A stretch of DNA of 64,000 nucleotides from Lentilactobacillus farraginis DSM 18382 = JCM 14108 (GTDB taxonomy: Bacteria > Bacillota > Bacilli > Lactobacillales > Lactobacillaceae). The notes beneath the pieces were generated by a model, which saw only the letters and a list, made by a program, of their open reading frames with translations, did not search any database and was not told the origin of the DNA. Positions 26,044 to 34,481 of this stretch are shown here, piece by piece. The stretch covers positions 1-64,000 of the forward strand of contig NZ_BAKI01000005.1 in assembly GCF_000583655.1 (NCBI RefSeq), in the 5' to 3' direction. The first letter of the stretch is position 1; each line of letters starts with the position of its first letter. Position numbers and translations under genes: made by a program.

Positions 26044-26672
26044 TTAGAATTTTGAATCAACTACCCGGTTATAATAACGCAAATAGTAATTATCACTACT
26101 TGCCTTTCGGGTAATTCTGGTAATGCTTAAGTTATCGGGTTCTTCAACGACCATCGGATTGTCAGGGCGTCCCAGTGCTGCCAAGACCGCCGCCTTAATC
26201 GTGAAACCGTGTGTTACCACAATGATTTTTTCATCCTGATACTTTTGCGCCGTAACAGACATAAAATGATCAGCCGGTCAATTACATGCGTGAACGTTTC
26301 ACCATGAGCAAGTGGCGCGTAACTTGGCAGCACATCATTTAAAACATGGTCAAAAACCTGGGGATATTCAGCTTCCAGATCCGCATTTTTAGAGCCATCC
26401 CAATTCCCGTACGATATTTCGAGAAGCAGTTTGTCATAAGTTATCGGTAGGTGCGCGCTCTGATTTAGAATGTCAGCAGTGTCTCTTGTCCGCTGTAGTG
26501 GGCTTGCCACAATTCTGTCCGCAAACGATATATCAAAATGTTCGTGCACCGTTTGCGCTTGTTTCTTTCCGGTTTCCGTTAAAAAAGTAATTTTAGTATT
26601 AATTGTTCCCTGCTTTAAACCGGCAGCGTTGGCCGCTGTTTGACCATGACGAACAAAATAAAAATCAGTCAT
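26044..26672 (-). pseudogene. Histidine phosphatase family protein, frameshifted (one missing base)
   Basis: A 209-residue phosphoglycerate-mutase-like phosphatase if one base is restored near 26262-26268 (THVIDRLI-HFMSVTAQ). Catalytic motif FVRHGQTAAN (RHG, about residues 8-10) is in the first frame and the second catalytic His (VVTHGF) in the second. Function could be a broad phosphatase or phosphoglycerate mutase-like enzyme. GGAGG precedes the ATG. Single missing base. Confidence 0.78.
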
Positions 26673-26801
26673 TTAAAATTCCTCCAAGGGGTTTTAAAGT
26701 ATTATCGCATATTTACAATTAAAGAAAAAGCCGAACTTTCGGCAAATTCCGAATAATAAATCAAAATAAGTAGATTTTATTTACTTATTACCAAAATTAG
26801 G

Positions 26802-27056
26802 TTGCAATTCTGTCACCGTTCTGTTAGATTTTAATTAGAAAGAGATGGAGGTCTTGGCAATGAACGTTATTTTAAGCAGTTTTAAGCGAGTCGTATCATC
26901 CTCCTGGTCTACAGTGACATCTATGTAGGCTATCTTTTGATTTGAATGAATGACAAAGGCCTTACATAGATGAACGTCAGCATCACTGTGAGGCCGTTAA
27001 AAATGCACCACCAGCCTCACAGCGTTAGTTAACTACTGTGAGGGCTATCTTTTTGA
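26802..27056 (+). promoter_or_regulatory. Serine leader-peptide attenuator of serCA
   Basis: Promoter TTGCAA (26802-26807), 17 bases, TAGATT (26825-26830). After the Ser-rich leader come five segments: 1 (26918-26930), 2 (26959-26972), 3 (26986-26995), 4 (27014-27022), 5 (27036-27046, then T5 at 27050-27054). Pairs 1:2, 2:3, 3:4 and 4:5 are all complementary; 4:5 is the terminator and 3:4 the antiterminator. The leader stop codon lies inside segment 1. Upstream of 26802 nothing else is evident in the 26673-27072 gap. Confidence 0.82.
26860..26928 (+). CDS. Serine-rich leader peptide of the serCA operon
   Basis: A 22-residue ORF with GGAGG eight bases before its ATG. Seven residues are Ser, clustered as VVSSSWSTVTSM near the end (TCA TCC TCC, then TCT, then TCT). 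It lies directly upstream of phosphoserine aminotransferase and phosphoglycerate dehydrogenase. Stalling at the Ser codons would leave RNA segment 1 free; completion would cover it. Confidence 0.82.
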   Translation: MNVILSSFKRVVSSSWSTVTSM

Positions 27057-27072
27057 AAGGGAGTTTTAGCAC

Positions 27073-28149
27073 ATGACGGTATATAATTTTGCAGCAGGTC
27101 CGGCCACGCTTCCCGACCCGGTTATTAAGCAGATTCAGGAGGAATTGCCTTCGTTACAAGGGTCTGGGATGAGTATCCTCGAAATTTCTCATCGTTCTCA
27201 AATGTTCGATAAGATTATCGATACAGCCAAGCAGGATATCAAAGACCTGATGCATGTTCCTGATAATTACCATATTCTGTTTTTTCAAGGCGGCGGCACC
27301 GGTCAATTTGCGGCTGTTCCAATGAATCTTGCAACCAAGCACAAGCGGATCGCTTTATTGGACAGCGGCCACTGGGCAACCCGGGCTGGCGATGAAGCTG
27401 CCAACCTAGGTGTTACCGTAGACGTTCTCGACTCTACCAAAGATAAGCATTATCAGGAACTGCCACATATGCCACACGCTATTTCTGCCAGTGACTACGA
27501 CTATCTCCACATCACTACCAACAATACGATTGAGGGAACGGCTTATCATACGCTTCCCGAACACGGTGATGTAACGCTGGTCGGCGACTTATCCTCCAAT
27601 TTCATGGCTGAAGAATATCAAGTAAGCGATTTTGGTTTGATTTTCGGTGGTGTTCAAAAGAATTTAGGTCCTGCCGGCGTTACTGTCGTCATTGTCCGAG
27701 ATGACCTGGTCAACCATGTCGATCACATTCCCAGCATCCTAAACTACGAACTATTCGTTAAGAAGAACTCCATGTTCAATACGCCACCGGTTTTTGCCAT
27801 TTATGCTACCGGTTTGGTTCTTAAATGGTTAAAACAGCAGGGCGGCATTGCCGGCATCGAAGCACTTAATAAAAAGAAATCGGCACTCCTCTATGACTTT
27901 CTGGATCAATCCACTCTATTTCATAATGACATCAAAAAAGCCGATCGTTCTTTAACAAACATTCCATTTAAAACAACTGATCCAGTGCTCGATAAACAGG
28001 TTATTGCCGAAGCGGATCAAGCCGGCTTAAAGAACCTGAAAGGTCACCGAAGCGTTGGCGGTCTGCGGGCCAGTCTGTATAACGCGATGCCATTAGCTGG
28101 TGTTCAAGCACTGGTCGACTTCTTATATAATTTTGAAAAACAACACTAG
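27073..28149 (+). CDS. serC: Phosphoserine aminotransferase
   Basis: A 358-residue PLP enzyme making O-phosphoserine from 3-phosphohydroxypyruvate and glutamate. Family N-terminus YNFAAGPATLPDPV, PLP-phosphate contact GGGTGQF (about residues 74-80) and the PLP lysine in FGGVQKNLGPAG (about 196) are visible. First gene of the serCA operon; serA begins 11 bases later. Ribosome site AAAGGGAG lies just after the attenuator terminator. Confidence 0.93.
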   Translation: MTVYNFAAGPATLPDPVIKQIQEELPSLQGSGMSILEISHRSQMFDKIIDTAKQDIKDLMHVPDNYHILFFQGGGTGQFAAVPMNLATKHKRIALLDSGHWATRAGDEAANLGVTVDVLDSTKDKHYQELPHMPHAISASDYDYLHITTNNTIEGTAYHTLPEHGDVTLVGDLSSNFMAEEYQVSDFGLIFGGVQKNLGPAGVTVVIVRDDLVNHVDHIPSILNYELFVKKNSMFNTPPVFAIYATGLVLKWLKQQGGIAGIEALNKKKSALLYDFLDQSTLFHNDIKKADRSLTNIPFKTTDPVLDKQVIAEADQAGLKNLKGHRSVGGLRASLYNAMPLAGVQALVDFLYNFEKQH

Positions 28150-28160
28150 GGGGAAAAGAT

Positions 28161-29327
28161 ATGTATCAAGTAAAAACATATAATGCAATTGCCCAAGCAG
28201 GCTTAGATCAGTTCACGGATAATTATCAGATTAATCAAACCGACAACGCGGACGCCTATCTGATACGTTCAGTTAATTTACATGACGTAACGTTTCCAAA
28301 GAGTCTTAAGATTATTGCCCGGGCCGGTGCTGGCTTTAACAATATCCCGCTGGATCGGGCTACTCAAAACGGCATTGCGGTTTTTAACACACCCGGCAGT
28401 AACGCCAACGCCGTTAAGGAATTAATTATTTCGCTGCTGGTTGCCAGTTCTCGGAATCTGTTTGACGCCGCCGACTACTCCGCTCATAACAGTGGCGCGG
28501 ATATTTCACTGAGAACCGAACACGATAAAACCAAGTTTAAGGGCACCGAGCTGACCGGCAAGACATTAGCCGTTATTGGTGTTGGCCATGTCGGCTCATT
28601 AGTAGCCAACGCCGCCAGCGCCCTGGGAATGAACGTTATTGGTTATGACCCATACTTATCATCGGATGCTGCTTGGCATATTTCAACCAGTATCACCCGA
28701 GCCCGGACTTTGGACGAAGCTTTAAAAAGTGCCGACTACGTAACCGTCCACGTCCCTAAAAACGAAGAAACAACCGGATTAATCGGTAAGGAACAGTTGG
28801 CAGTCATGAAGGACGGCGTTCACCTCTTTAATTATTCACGAGGTGGTATTGTTGATAATCAGGCCGCCGTCGAAGCACTGGACGCACACCATCTCCAAAC
28901 ATACATGACCGATTTTGGCGAAGATATTCTGTTAAATCGTGATGATGTCGTCGTAACACCCCACATTGGCGGCTCAACAGATGAAGCTGAAGTAAATGGT
29001 GCGACTCAAGGTGCCCATACGATTATGACCTATTTGGAAACCGGCAACATCCAAAACTCCGTGAACCTGCCAAATCTTCAGGTACCATTCCAAGCCCCTT
29101 ACCGAATTACGCTGATCCACAAAAACATCCCAAACATGGTTGGACAAATTGCGACTGCTTTGGCCAACGCCGGTATCAACATCGAAAGTATGAGTAATGC
29201 CGCTCGAAAAGACATTGCTTACACGATGATCGATCTCGATAATCTGAAGAACGAGGAAGATAATAAATTGATCGAAAAGCTTGGCAAGATCGATGCTGTA
29301 TTTCGGGTTCGTGTGCTGAAACATTAA
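28161..29327 (+). CDS. serA: D-3-phosphoglycerate dehydrogenase
   Basis: A 388-residue enzyme oxidising 3-phosphoglycerate, the first step of serine synthesis. NAD motif GVGHVGSLVANAA (about residues 140-152), catalytic Arg in NYSRGG (about 230) and His in TPHIGGSTDEA (about 277). The C-terminus (about 315-388) is an ACT domain, usually the serine feedback site. Second gene of the serCA unit, ribosome site AGGGGG. Control is thus probably doubled: RNA attenuation and allosteric feedback. Confidence 0.92.
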   Translation: MYQVKTYNAIAQAGLDQFTDNYQINQTDNADAYLIRSVNLHDVTFPKSLKIIARAGAGFNNIPLDRATQNGIAVFNTPGSNANAVKELIISLLVASSRNLFDAADYSAHNSGADISLRTEHDKTKFKGTELTGKTLAVIGVGHVGSLVANAASALGMNVIGYDPYLSSDAAWHISTSITRARTLDEALKSADYVTVHVPKNEETTGLIGKEQLAVMKDGVHLFNYSRGGIVDNQAAVEALDAHHLQTYMTDFGEDILLNRDDVVVTPHIGGSTDEAEVNGATQGAHTIMTYLETGNIQNSVNLPNLQVPFQAPYRITLIHKNIPNMVGQIATALANAGINIESMSNAARKDIAYTMIDLDNLKNEEDNKLIEKLGKIDAVFRVRVLKH

Positions 29328-29375
29328 TTAAGTTACGCAAAAAATTGGCCAGCCATCTTCAAATGTGATACGCTA

Positions 29376-29472
29376 TATAATAATTAATACGACTGCCACC
29401 GGGTAGCAATTTTTTAAGTACGCTTTCCAATTCCGTTAGGTCTAAGAAGGAATTGAGGAGGGGTACTTTTTT
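29376..29472 (+). promoter_or_regulatory. Structured leader of the gdx gene, candidate guanidine riboswitch
   Basis: A -10 TATAAT (29376-29381) precedes a small hairpin CTGCC-ACCG-GGTAG (29393-29406) and a long terminator (arms from 29417 and to about 29466, T6 to 29472) whose loop holds GTTAGGTC. ACC in the first loop could pair with GGT in the second. Two hairpins with a loop-loop contact upstream of a guanidinium exporter suggest the guanidine-IV (mepA motif) class, from memory. The terminator is clear; the class is uncertain. Confidence 0.5.
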
Positions 29473-29494
29473 CGTCTACGAGGAGGAAATTTTT

Positions 29495-29809
29495 ATGAAT
29501 TGGATAACATTAATCATTGCAGGTCTATTTGAAGTTGTTTGGGCAATTTCAATGAAGTTCAGTCATGGATTCACCAAACTGGATTGGACCATCGTCACGA
29601 TTGTTGGTATGATCATTAGCTTTCTACTATTAGCACACGCAACCAAATCGCTGCCAATTGGCATTGCCTACCCGGTTTGGACCGGTATTGGCGCTGTTGG
29701 AACGGTCATTGCCGGCATTATTCTGTTCGGTGATAAACTTTCAATGCTAACCTGGCTATTTGTTATTTTACTTTTAGTCAGCATTGTCGGCATCAAGCTG
29801 ACCAGTTAA
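29495..29809 (+). CDS. gdx: SMR family guanidinium exporter (Gdx/SugE)
   Basis: A 104-residue small multidrug-resistance protein with four TMs. It has the Gdx/SugE signature rather than the drug-exporter (EmrE) type: AGLFEVVWAISMKFS with the essential Glu, and YPVWTGIGAVGTVIAG. Gdx proteins exchange guanidinium for protons. The ATG at 29495 with AGGAGG is chosen; longer in-frame starts lie in the terminator. A structured RNA leader precedes it. Confidence 0.8.
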   Translation: MNWITLIIAGLFEVVWAISMKFSHGFTKLDWTIVTIVGMIISFLLLAHATKSLPIGIAYPVWTGIGAVGTVIAGIILFGDKLSMLTWLFVILLLVSIVGIKLTS

Positions 29810-29893
29810 CAATAACTCCCGAAATTTCTTTGAAGCCGGCTGCTTAAAAGTTTATGATTAAGGTAGTATTTATTTCTTTGAAGGAGTGAAAAG

Positions 29894-30445
29894 ATGTTTC
29901 AAACATGGCATCAACCGGGAAAAATCATCAATCGAAAATCAGTTTATACGGGCCGGGTGTTTTCCGTGGATCAATTACACATCGAAACACCAGACGGCTT
30001 AAGGGTTGAACGGGATCTGATCAAAACTGCCCCGACCATTACGATTTTGGCCATAACAGCCAATGAAGAGGTGGTTATGACTAGCGAGTACCGGGCCGGT
30101 GTCAACAGTGATTCCGTATCGCTGCCTGCCGGAATTGTCAATCCCGGCGAAACCAGTGAGCAGGCCGCCAAACGTGAATTGCAGGAAGAAACTGGCTATA
30201 TTGCCGATACAGTTACTAAAATGACCCGAATCACTTCTTCGGAGGGTTTCATGGACCAATTTGCGGATCTAATGCTGATTAAATTTGATCCACAAAAACG
30301 GGTTCAAACCCACTTTGATAAGGATGAATTCGTCAATAGTCAGTTAGTCCCGCTTCAACAAGTGCTTAAATGGATTAAAAGCGGCGCGGTTAACACAGCA
30401 CAAGCAGTGTCTGCTGTAAGTTACTATATGTTATTTCTAAAGTAA
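29894..30445 (+). CDS. Nudix hydrolase, ADP-ribose pyrophosphatase type
   Basis: A 183-residue Nudix protein that probably cleaves ADP-ribose to AMP and ribose 5-phosphate. The Nudix box GETSEQAAKRELQEETGYI (about residues 88-106) is complete. Ribosome site GAAGGAG. Length and N-terminal region (KSVYTGRVFSVDQL) fit NudF/YqkG. Monocistronic, with a strong terminator after it. Confidence 0.82.
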   Translation: MFQTWHQPGKIINRKSVYTGRVFSVDQLHIETPDGLRVERDLIKTAPTITILAITANEEVVMTSEYRAGVNSDSVSLPAGIVNPGETSEQAAKRELQEETGYIADTVTKMTRITSSEGFMDQFADLMLIKFDPQKRVQTHFDKDEFVNSQLVPLQQVLKWIKSGAVNTAQAVSAVSYYMLFLK

Positions 30446-30506
30446 AAGAGCATCTTGCCGGCAATTCCGGGTTAAACTCGGTTGCCGGCAAGGTGCTCTT
30501 TTATTT
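30445..30506 (+). terminator. Terminator after the Nudix gene
   Basis: AAAGAGCATCTTGCCGGCAA pairs with TTGCCGGCAAGGTGCTCTTT, followed by a T-rich stretch. Confidence 0.85.
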
Positions 30507-30535
30507 TTTAGACGTTTTAATGCTTAATTTAGGTA

Positions 30536-30570
30536 AGAAACTGTTTAAAACCCGTTTTTAAACAGCTTAT
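30536..30570 (-). terminator. Terminator after pyrC
   Basis: GCTGTTTAAAAAC...GTTTTAAACAG hairpin on the minus strand with a short T-rich tail. Confidence 0.55.
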
Positions 30571-31841
30571 TTCTTATAAACCGGTTGACCATCAACCAGT
30601 GTCATAACGGTATCACCAAACACCGTCCTACCGGTAAAGGGCGTATTCTTTCCCTTGGAGAGATACGCACTTTCTTTAATAACGTGTGCTTCATCAAGAT
30701 TAAAGATGGCAATATCTGCCGGTTGACCAATTTTCAGGCTGCCAGCCCCTGCCATACTAAAGACATCAGCCGGCTTTTTAGCCATCCAGTTAATCAATTG
30801 AGCCAATGTGAAACGACCAGTCTTAACAAACGTTGTATAGAGTGTGCTGAAAGCCGTCTCACTACCGGTAATTCCAAAGGCGGCAGTCGCAATTGGCTGA
30901 TCCTTATCTGCTTTGGTGTGAGGGGCGTGATCAGTTGCAATCATATCGATTGTCCCGTCCAGCAAGCCCTCAATCAGTGCCTGACGATCATCTTCGCCTC
31001 TTAATGGCGGATTCATCTTATAATATGAATTATCTTCCTTAATATCTTCATCTGACAATAACAGATGGTGCGGAGTTACCTCCGCTGTAACGTGAATTCC
31101 CGCCTTTTTGGCAGCTCTAATCAACGCTACGGTGTGCTTGGATGAAGCGTGACAAATGTGGTAATGAACCCCAGTGGCTTGTGCTAATTCAATGTCCCTG
31201 GCAGCTTGCGCTGTTTCACTCACCCAAGGCATTGCTTTAACGTGCAGCCGTTTTGCAGCACCATCGTTTAAGACGCCACCGTACGTTAAGTCATCGTCTT
31301 GAACGTGTTCCACAATTGCCATGTTCAAATCCGCTGCCCGCTGCATAGCCTCATACATCGTACTGCTTTTCTGAATCCCGTTGCCATCATTACTGAATGC
31401 AAACGCACCGGCTCTTTTCAGGGCTTCAAAGTCAACCAATTCATCGTCTTCACGATTCGTTGTAATGGTTGCGTATTGCTTAATATGAACAACGCCGTCT
31501 TTTTGATTCAATTTCATAATCTCTTTTAAATGTTCCGGATTATCGGGCGCCGGTTTTAAGTTGGGCATCGCACACACCGTCGTAAAACCGCCATGAGCGG
31601 CGGCCAGACTGCCTGTTTTGATGGTTTCCTTATTCTCCTGCCCCGGTTGTCGATAATGGACATGGACATCAACCAAGCCGGGACTCACAAAATGTCCATG
31701 AGCATCGATGACGTCATCAACACCGTTATCAGCCTGGATAACCGGTGCGATTGATTTGATCAGACCATCTTCTATGAGAATATCTCGTTTAACCAGCTTG
31801 TCACCGTCAAGAACACGACCATTTGCTATCACGCGTTTCAT
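30567..31841 (-). CDS. pyrC: Dihydroorotase
   Basis: A 424-residue class I dihydroorotase that cyclises carbamoyl-aspartate. Metal-binding DVHVHYRQPG (about residues 58-67), later metal-site His and Asp in HICHASSKH (about 230) and ATDHAPHT (about 303-310). Second gene of pyrBC, 67 bases after pyrB, and under the same PyrR-type attenuator. Confidence 0.93.
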   Translation of the reverse strand: MKRVIANGRVLDGDKLVKRDILIEDGLIKSIAPVIQADNGVDDVIDAHGHFVSPGLVDVHVHYRQPGQENKETIKTGSLAAAHGGFTTVCAMPNLKPAPDNPEHLKEIMKLNQKDGVVHIKQYATITTNREDDELVDFEALKRAGAFAFSNDGNGIQKSSTMYEAMQRAADLNMAIVEHVQDDDLTYGGVLNDGAAKRLHVKAMPWVSETAQAARDIELAQATGVHYHICHASSKHTVALIRAAKKAGIHVTAEVTPHHLLLSDEDIKEDNSYYKMNPPLRGEDDRQALIEGLLDGTIDMIATDHAPHTKADKDQPIATAAFGITGSETAFSTLYTTFVKTGRFTLAQLINWMAKKPADVFSMAGAGSLKIGQPADIAIFNLDEAHVIKESAYLSKGKNTPFTGRTVFGDTVMTLVDGQPVYKK

Positions 31842-31908
31842 TTTATGTCAAAATCCCTTCACTTATAAGGTTATGTTATTAAATGTCATAATATATAGGA
31901 AGTCGTTT

Positions 31909-32856
31909 TTAATATTCGCTTTTTACGAGTCCCCGGTAACGAAGCATACTGGTCATAATCGCCATTCTGACAAACACACCGTTTTCCATTTGCCGGAAGA
32001 TACGGGATTTATCACATTCAACTAGTTCATCAGCGATTTCAACCCCTCGGTTAACAGGTGCCGGGTGCATGATAATTGCGTGTTCCGGCATCCGCTGTTC
32101 ACGTTCACGGGTTAGGCCGTAAGTTTCATGATAACGTTCCGCGGAGAAACTACCATTTTCGTCAGCGGCAATGCGTTCGTGCTGAACCCGAAGAAACATC
32201 ATAACATCCATTTGGGATACCAACTCATCAATTGGCAGCCACTCGCCGTACTTCTGGAAGTCTTCCGTATACCATTCCTTGGGGCCGCCGAAGAAGACGT
32301 GGGCGCCAAGCTTGGTTAAAACTTCCATATTTGAACGGGCAACCCGTGAGTGAGTCAGATCACCAACGATGGCAACATTTAACCCTTCAAAGTGACCAAA
32401 TTCTTCATAAATGGTCATCATGTCTAGCAATGATTGTGATGGATGCTGGCCTGAGCCGTCACCGCCATTGGCAATACCCAAATGAATGTTAGGATCTTGG
32501 ATCAAATCTTTGTAATATTCATTTTTCTTATCCCGAATTGCAACAACATCCGCACCAATTGCTTGAAATGTCTTAACAGTGTCCCCCATTGATTCACCTT
32601 TTTTAAGTGAACTGTTTGATGGATCAAAGTTTAATACTTGAAGGCCAAGTTTTCGTTCAGCCATTTCAAAGCTGGTATGTGTCCGGGTGCTACTTTCAAA
32701 AAATAAATTTGCGGCATAAACCGGTCGGGCCAATTCAACCTGTTTGCCCTGCTTAAATTCAATTGCTTCATGGATAAAGGACATAACGTCTTCTGCTGAA
32801 AGGTCTTCCATACTAACAACATTTTCAAAACTTACGGGTTTGGTGATTTGCATCAT
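31909..32856 (-). CDS. pyrB: Aspartate carbamoyltransferase catalytic chain
   Basis: A 315-residue enzyme joining carbamoyl phosphate and aspartate. The carbamoyl-phosphate site [13 protein letters not shown] (about residues 52-64), HPSQSLLD (about 137-144) and MHPAPVNRG (about 264-272) are clear. Ribosome site AGGAGG eight bases before the ATG. First gene of pyrBC, behind tandem PyrR-like leader elements; no regulatory chain, as usual for Gram-positives. Confidence 0.93.
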   Translation of the reverse strand: MMQITKPVSFENVVSMEDLSAEDVMSFIHEAIEFKQGKQVELARPVYAANLFFESSTRTHTSFEMAERKLGLQVLNFDPSNSSLKKGESMGDTVKTFQAIGADVVAIRDKKNEYYKDLIQDPNIHLGIANGGDGSGQHPSQSLLDMMTIYEEFGHFEGLNVAIVGDLTHSRVARSNMEVLTKLGAHVFFGGPKEWYTEDFQKYGEWLPIDELVSQMDVMMFLRVQHERIAADENGSFSAERYHETYGLTREREQRMPEHAIIMHPAPVNRGVEIADELVECDKSRIFRQMENGVFVRMAIMTSMLRYRGLVKSEY

Positions 32857-32869
32857 AGTGAATTCCTCC

Positions 32870-32954
32870 TAAAAATTAAACGCCTTGCCGTTTTCGCAAA
32901 GCGCCCTTTATAGTGGAGTGAAATCACTTTTAGACGTTTTGCTCTCACGGAAAC
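32870..32954 (-). promoter_or_regulatory. Second PyrR-like hairpin and terminator before pyrB
   Basis: A hairpin with loop CCGTGAGAGC (32936-32954) resembles the first PyrR loop. It is followed by CGCTTTGC...GCAAGGCG (32881-32903) and TTTAATTTTT that runs into AGGAGG. It could terminate transcription or mask the ribosome site. Less certain than the first element. Confidence 0.4.
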
Positions 32955-32984
32955 AATTAAATCGTCGTTACAGTCAACATATTG

Positions 32985-33118
32985 GCATTAAAAAACCTCT
33001 TTACCGCCGTTGGGTAAAGAGGTTGTAGCTTCTCCCAAGTTAGACTTGGGTTCACCGATTCCTTCTTAACCTCACGGGGTTAATCTTAAAGGTCTTTCAA
33101 TTCGTTGTTAAAATCATA
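32985..33118 (-). promoter_or_regulatory. pyrBC promoter and PyrR-type attenuator
   Basis: Promoter TTGTGT, 17 bases, TATGAT (33113-33118). The PyrR-binding loop candidate TTAACCCCGTGAGGTTAA spans 33067-33083 and fits the consensus with CCNGNGAGG. An alternative stem CCCAAGT/ACTTGGG lies at 33033-33050. The terminator has perfect 12-bp arms (32994-33005 and 33013-33024) and T5. UMP-bound PyrR would favour termination. Confidence 0.8.
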
Positions 33119-33326
33119 TGACATTTTCGCTAAAAACACAAGCTTATTTTAAAAAAAGTTTTGGAAATGTTTATTTATCCAAGTATGACAGCTTTTTGAA
33201 TAACCATGATTTTCTTATGTATATGTGGCGCGATTTTCAAGGACTCTTTCATTTTAATAAAAATACATATTCAAAAATATATCTTCATAAAAATCCATAT
33301 ATTACGATTTTTTGTATAAAACTACT

Positions 33327-33355
33327 TGACATTTCCTGAAAAAGCTTCTATCTTT
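33327..33355 (+). promoter_or_regulatory. carAB promoter
   Basis: TTGACA, a 17-base spacer and TATCTT, about 70 bases before the carA start. No PyrR loop or terminator is seen between it and carA. The AT-rich stretch 33120-33320 holds no gene that I can support. Confidence 0.65.
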
Positions 33356-33419
33356 ATGTATCAAAAGCGTTAGCTGCTCATGTCATTTGCATGTTAGGAA
33401 AAAATTAGGAGGTTCGGAA

Positions 33420-34481
33420 ATGAAAAAATATCTAACTCTCGAAAATGGGGATGTCTTTGTTGGAGAAGCCTGCGGAGACTTGGGAGCCGAAATTGAGGGC
33501 GAACTGGTCTTCACAACCAACATGACAGGTTATCAGGAAAACCTGACGGACCCATCTTACAAAAATCAAATCATCACATTTACGTATCCACTAATTGGCA
33601 ACTACGGGATCTCACTTGGAACCAGTCAATCAGACGAAATTCAAGCTTCGGCAGTAGTTGTCAGAGAAATGACCGATGAAGTTTATCACTACCAAAGCGT
33701 TATCTCACTCGATGCGTTTTTAAAACAACAAAAAGTCCCCGCAATCAGTGGTATTGACACCCGGCAGCTAACCAAAATCATTCGTCAATACGGAACTATG
33801 AAGGCCAGTTTAACAAATCAACCAATCAACGCCAAAAAAGCAGAAATGGCGCACCAATCATCAATTGTTAAATCAGCAACCCGTTCCGTTACGGACGGCC
33901 AAGAGAATGAACACGTTGTTGTCGTTGACTTTGGCGTTAAAGCCAACATTGTCAGATCGTTACAACGTCCCGGAATCGATGTTACGGTTGTTACACCCGA
34001 ATCAACATTTGAAGACATTTCTGAACTACATCCTACCGGTATCCTATTATCCAACGGTCCTGGCGATCCAACCGATTATTCGGACTTTTTGCCGGTTATC
34101 CAAAAACTTCAAAATCAGTATCCGATCTTTGGCATTTGCTTGGGGCATCAACTGTTAGCACTTGCCAACGGCGCTTCAACTTATAAGATGACATTTGGTC
34201 ACCGGGGCAGTAATCACCCAGTTAGAGACTTGGTAACCGGTGAGATTTACATGACATCTCAAAACCATGGATACGCAGTTGACATTGATTCGGTCAAGTC
34301 AACGCCCCTTGAAGTAACCGCTACTGAAGTCAATGATCAAACGTGTGAGGGATTACGCTATCCGGGAAAGCCAATTTTTTCAGTTCAGTACCACCCCGAA
34401 GCAGCACCGGGGCCTCATGATGCAAAGCCGCTGTTTGATAAATTTATCGAATTAATGCATGTCAATGGAGGGGTTCATTAA
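33420..34481 (+). CDS. carA: Carbamoyl-phosphate synthase small subunit
   Basis: A 353-residue glutaminase subunit delivering ammonia to CarB. The class I amidotransferase triad is visible: Cys in FGICLGHQ (about residue 238), then HPE near the end (YHPEAAPGP). The ATG at 33420 has TAGGAGG seven bases upstream; an in-frame TTG at 33387 is not supported. It overlaps carB by one base. Divergent from pyrBC. Confidence 0.92.
   Translation: MKKYLTLENGDVFVGEACGDLGAEIEGELVFTTNMTGYQENLTDPSYKNQIITFTYPLIGNYGISLGTSQSDEIQASAVVVREMTDEVYHYQSVISLDAFLKQQKVPAISGIDTRQLTKIIRQYGTMKASLTNQPINAKKAEMAHQSSIVKSATRSVTDGQENEHVVVVDFGVKANIVRSLQRPGIDVTVVTPESTFEDISELHPTGILLSNGPGDPTDYSDFLPVIQKLQNQYPIFGICLGHQLLALANGASTYKMTFGHRGSNHPVRDLVTGEIYMTSQNHGYAVDIDSVKSTPLEVTATEVNDQTCEGLRYPGKPIFSVQYHPEAAPGPHDAKPLFDKFIELMHVNGGVH

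Noticed and set aside
29340-29475. Guanidine-I, -II or -III riboswitch before gdx
   Set aside because: The class I GGUUCCG/GGUCCGAGAG cores, the paired ACGR loops of class II and the class III pseudoknot were not found. Only the two-hairpin class IV layout remains plausible.
33118-33339. 73-codon ORF upstream of carA
   Set aside because: Very AT-rich, no ribosome site, overlaps the pyrB promoter region, and has no recognisable domain.
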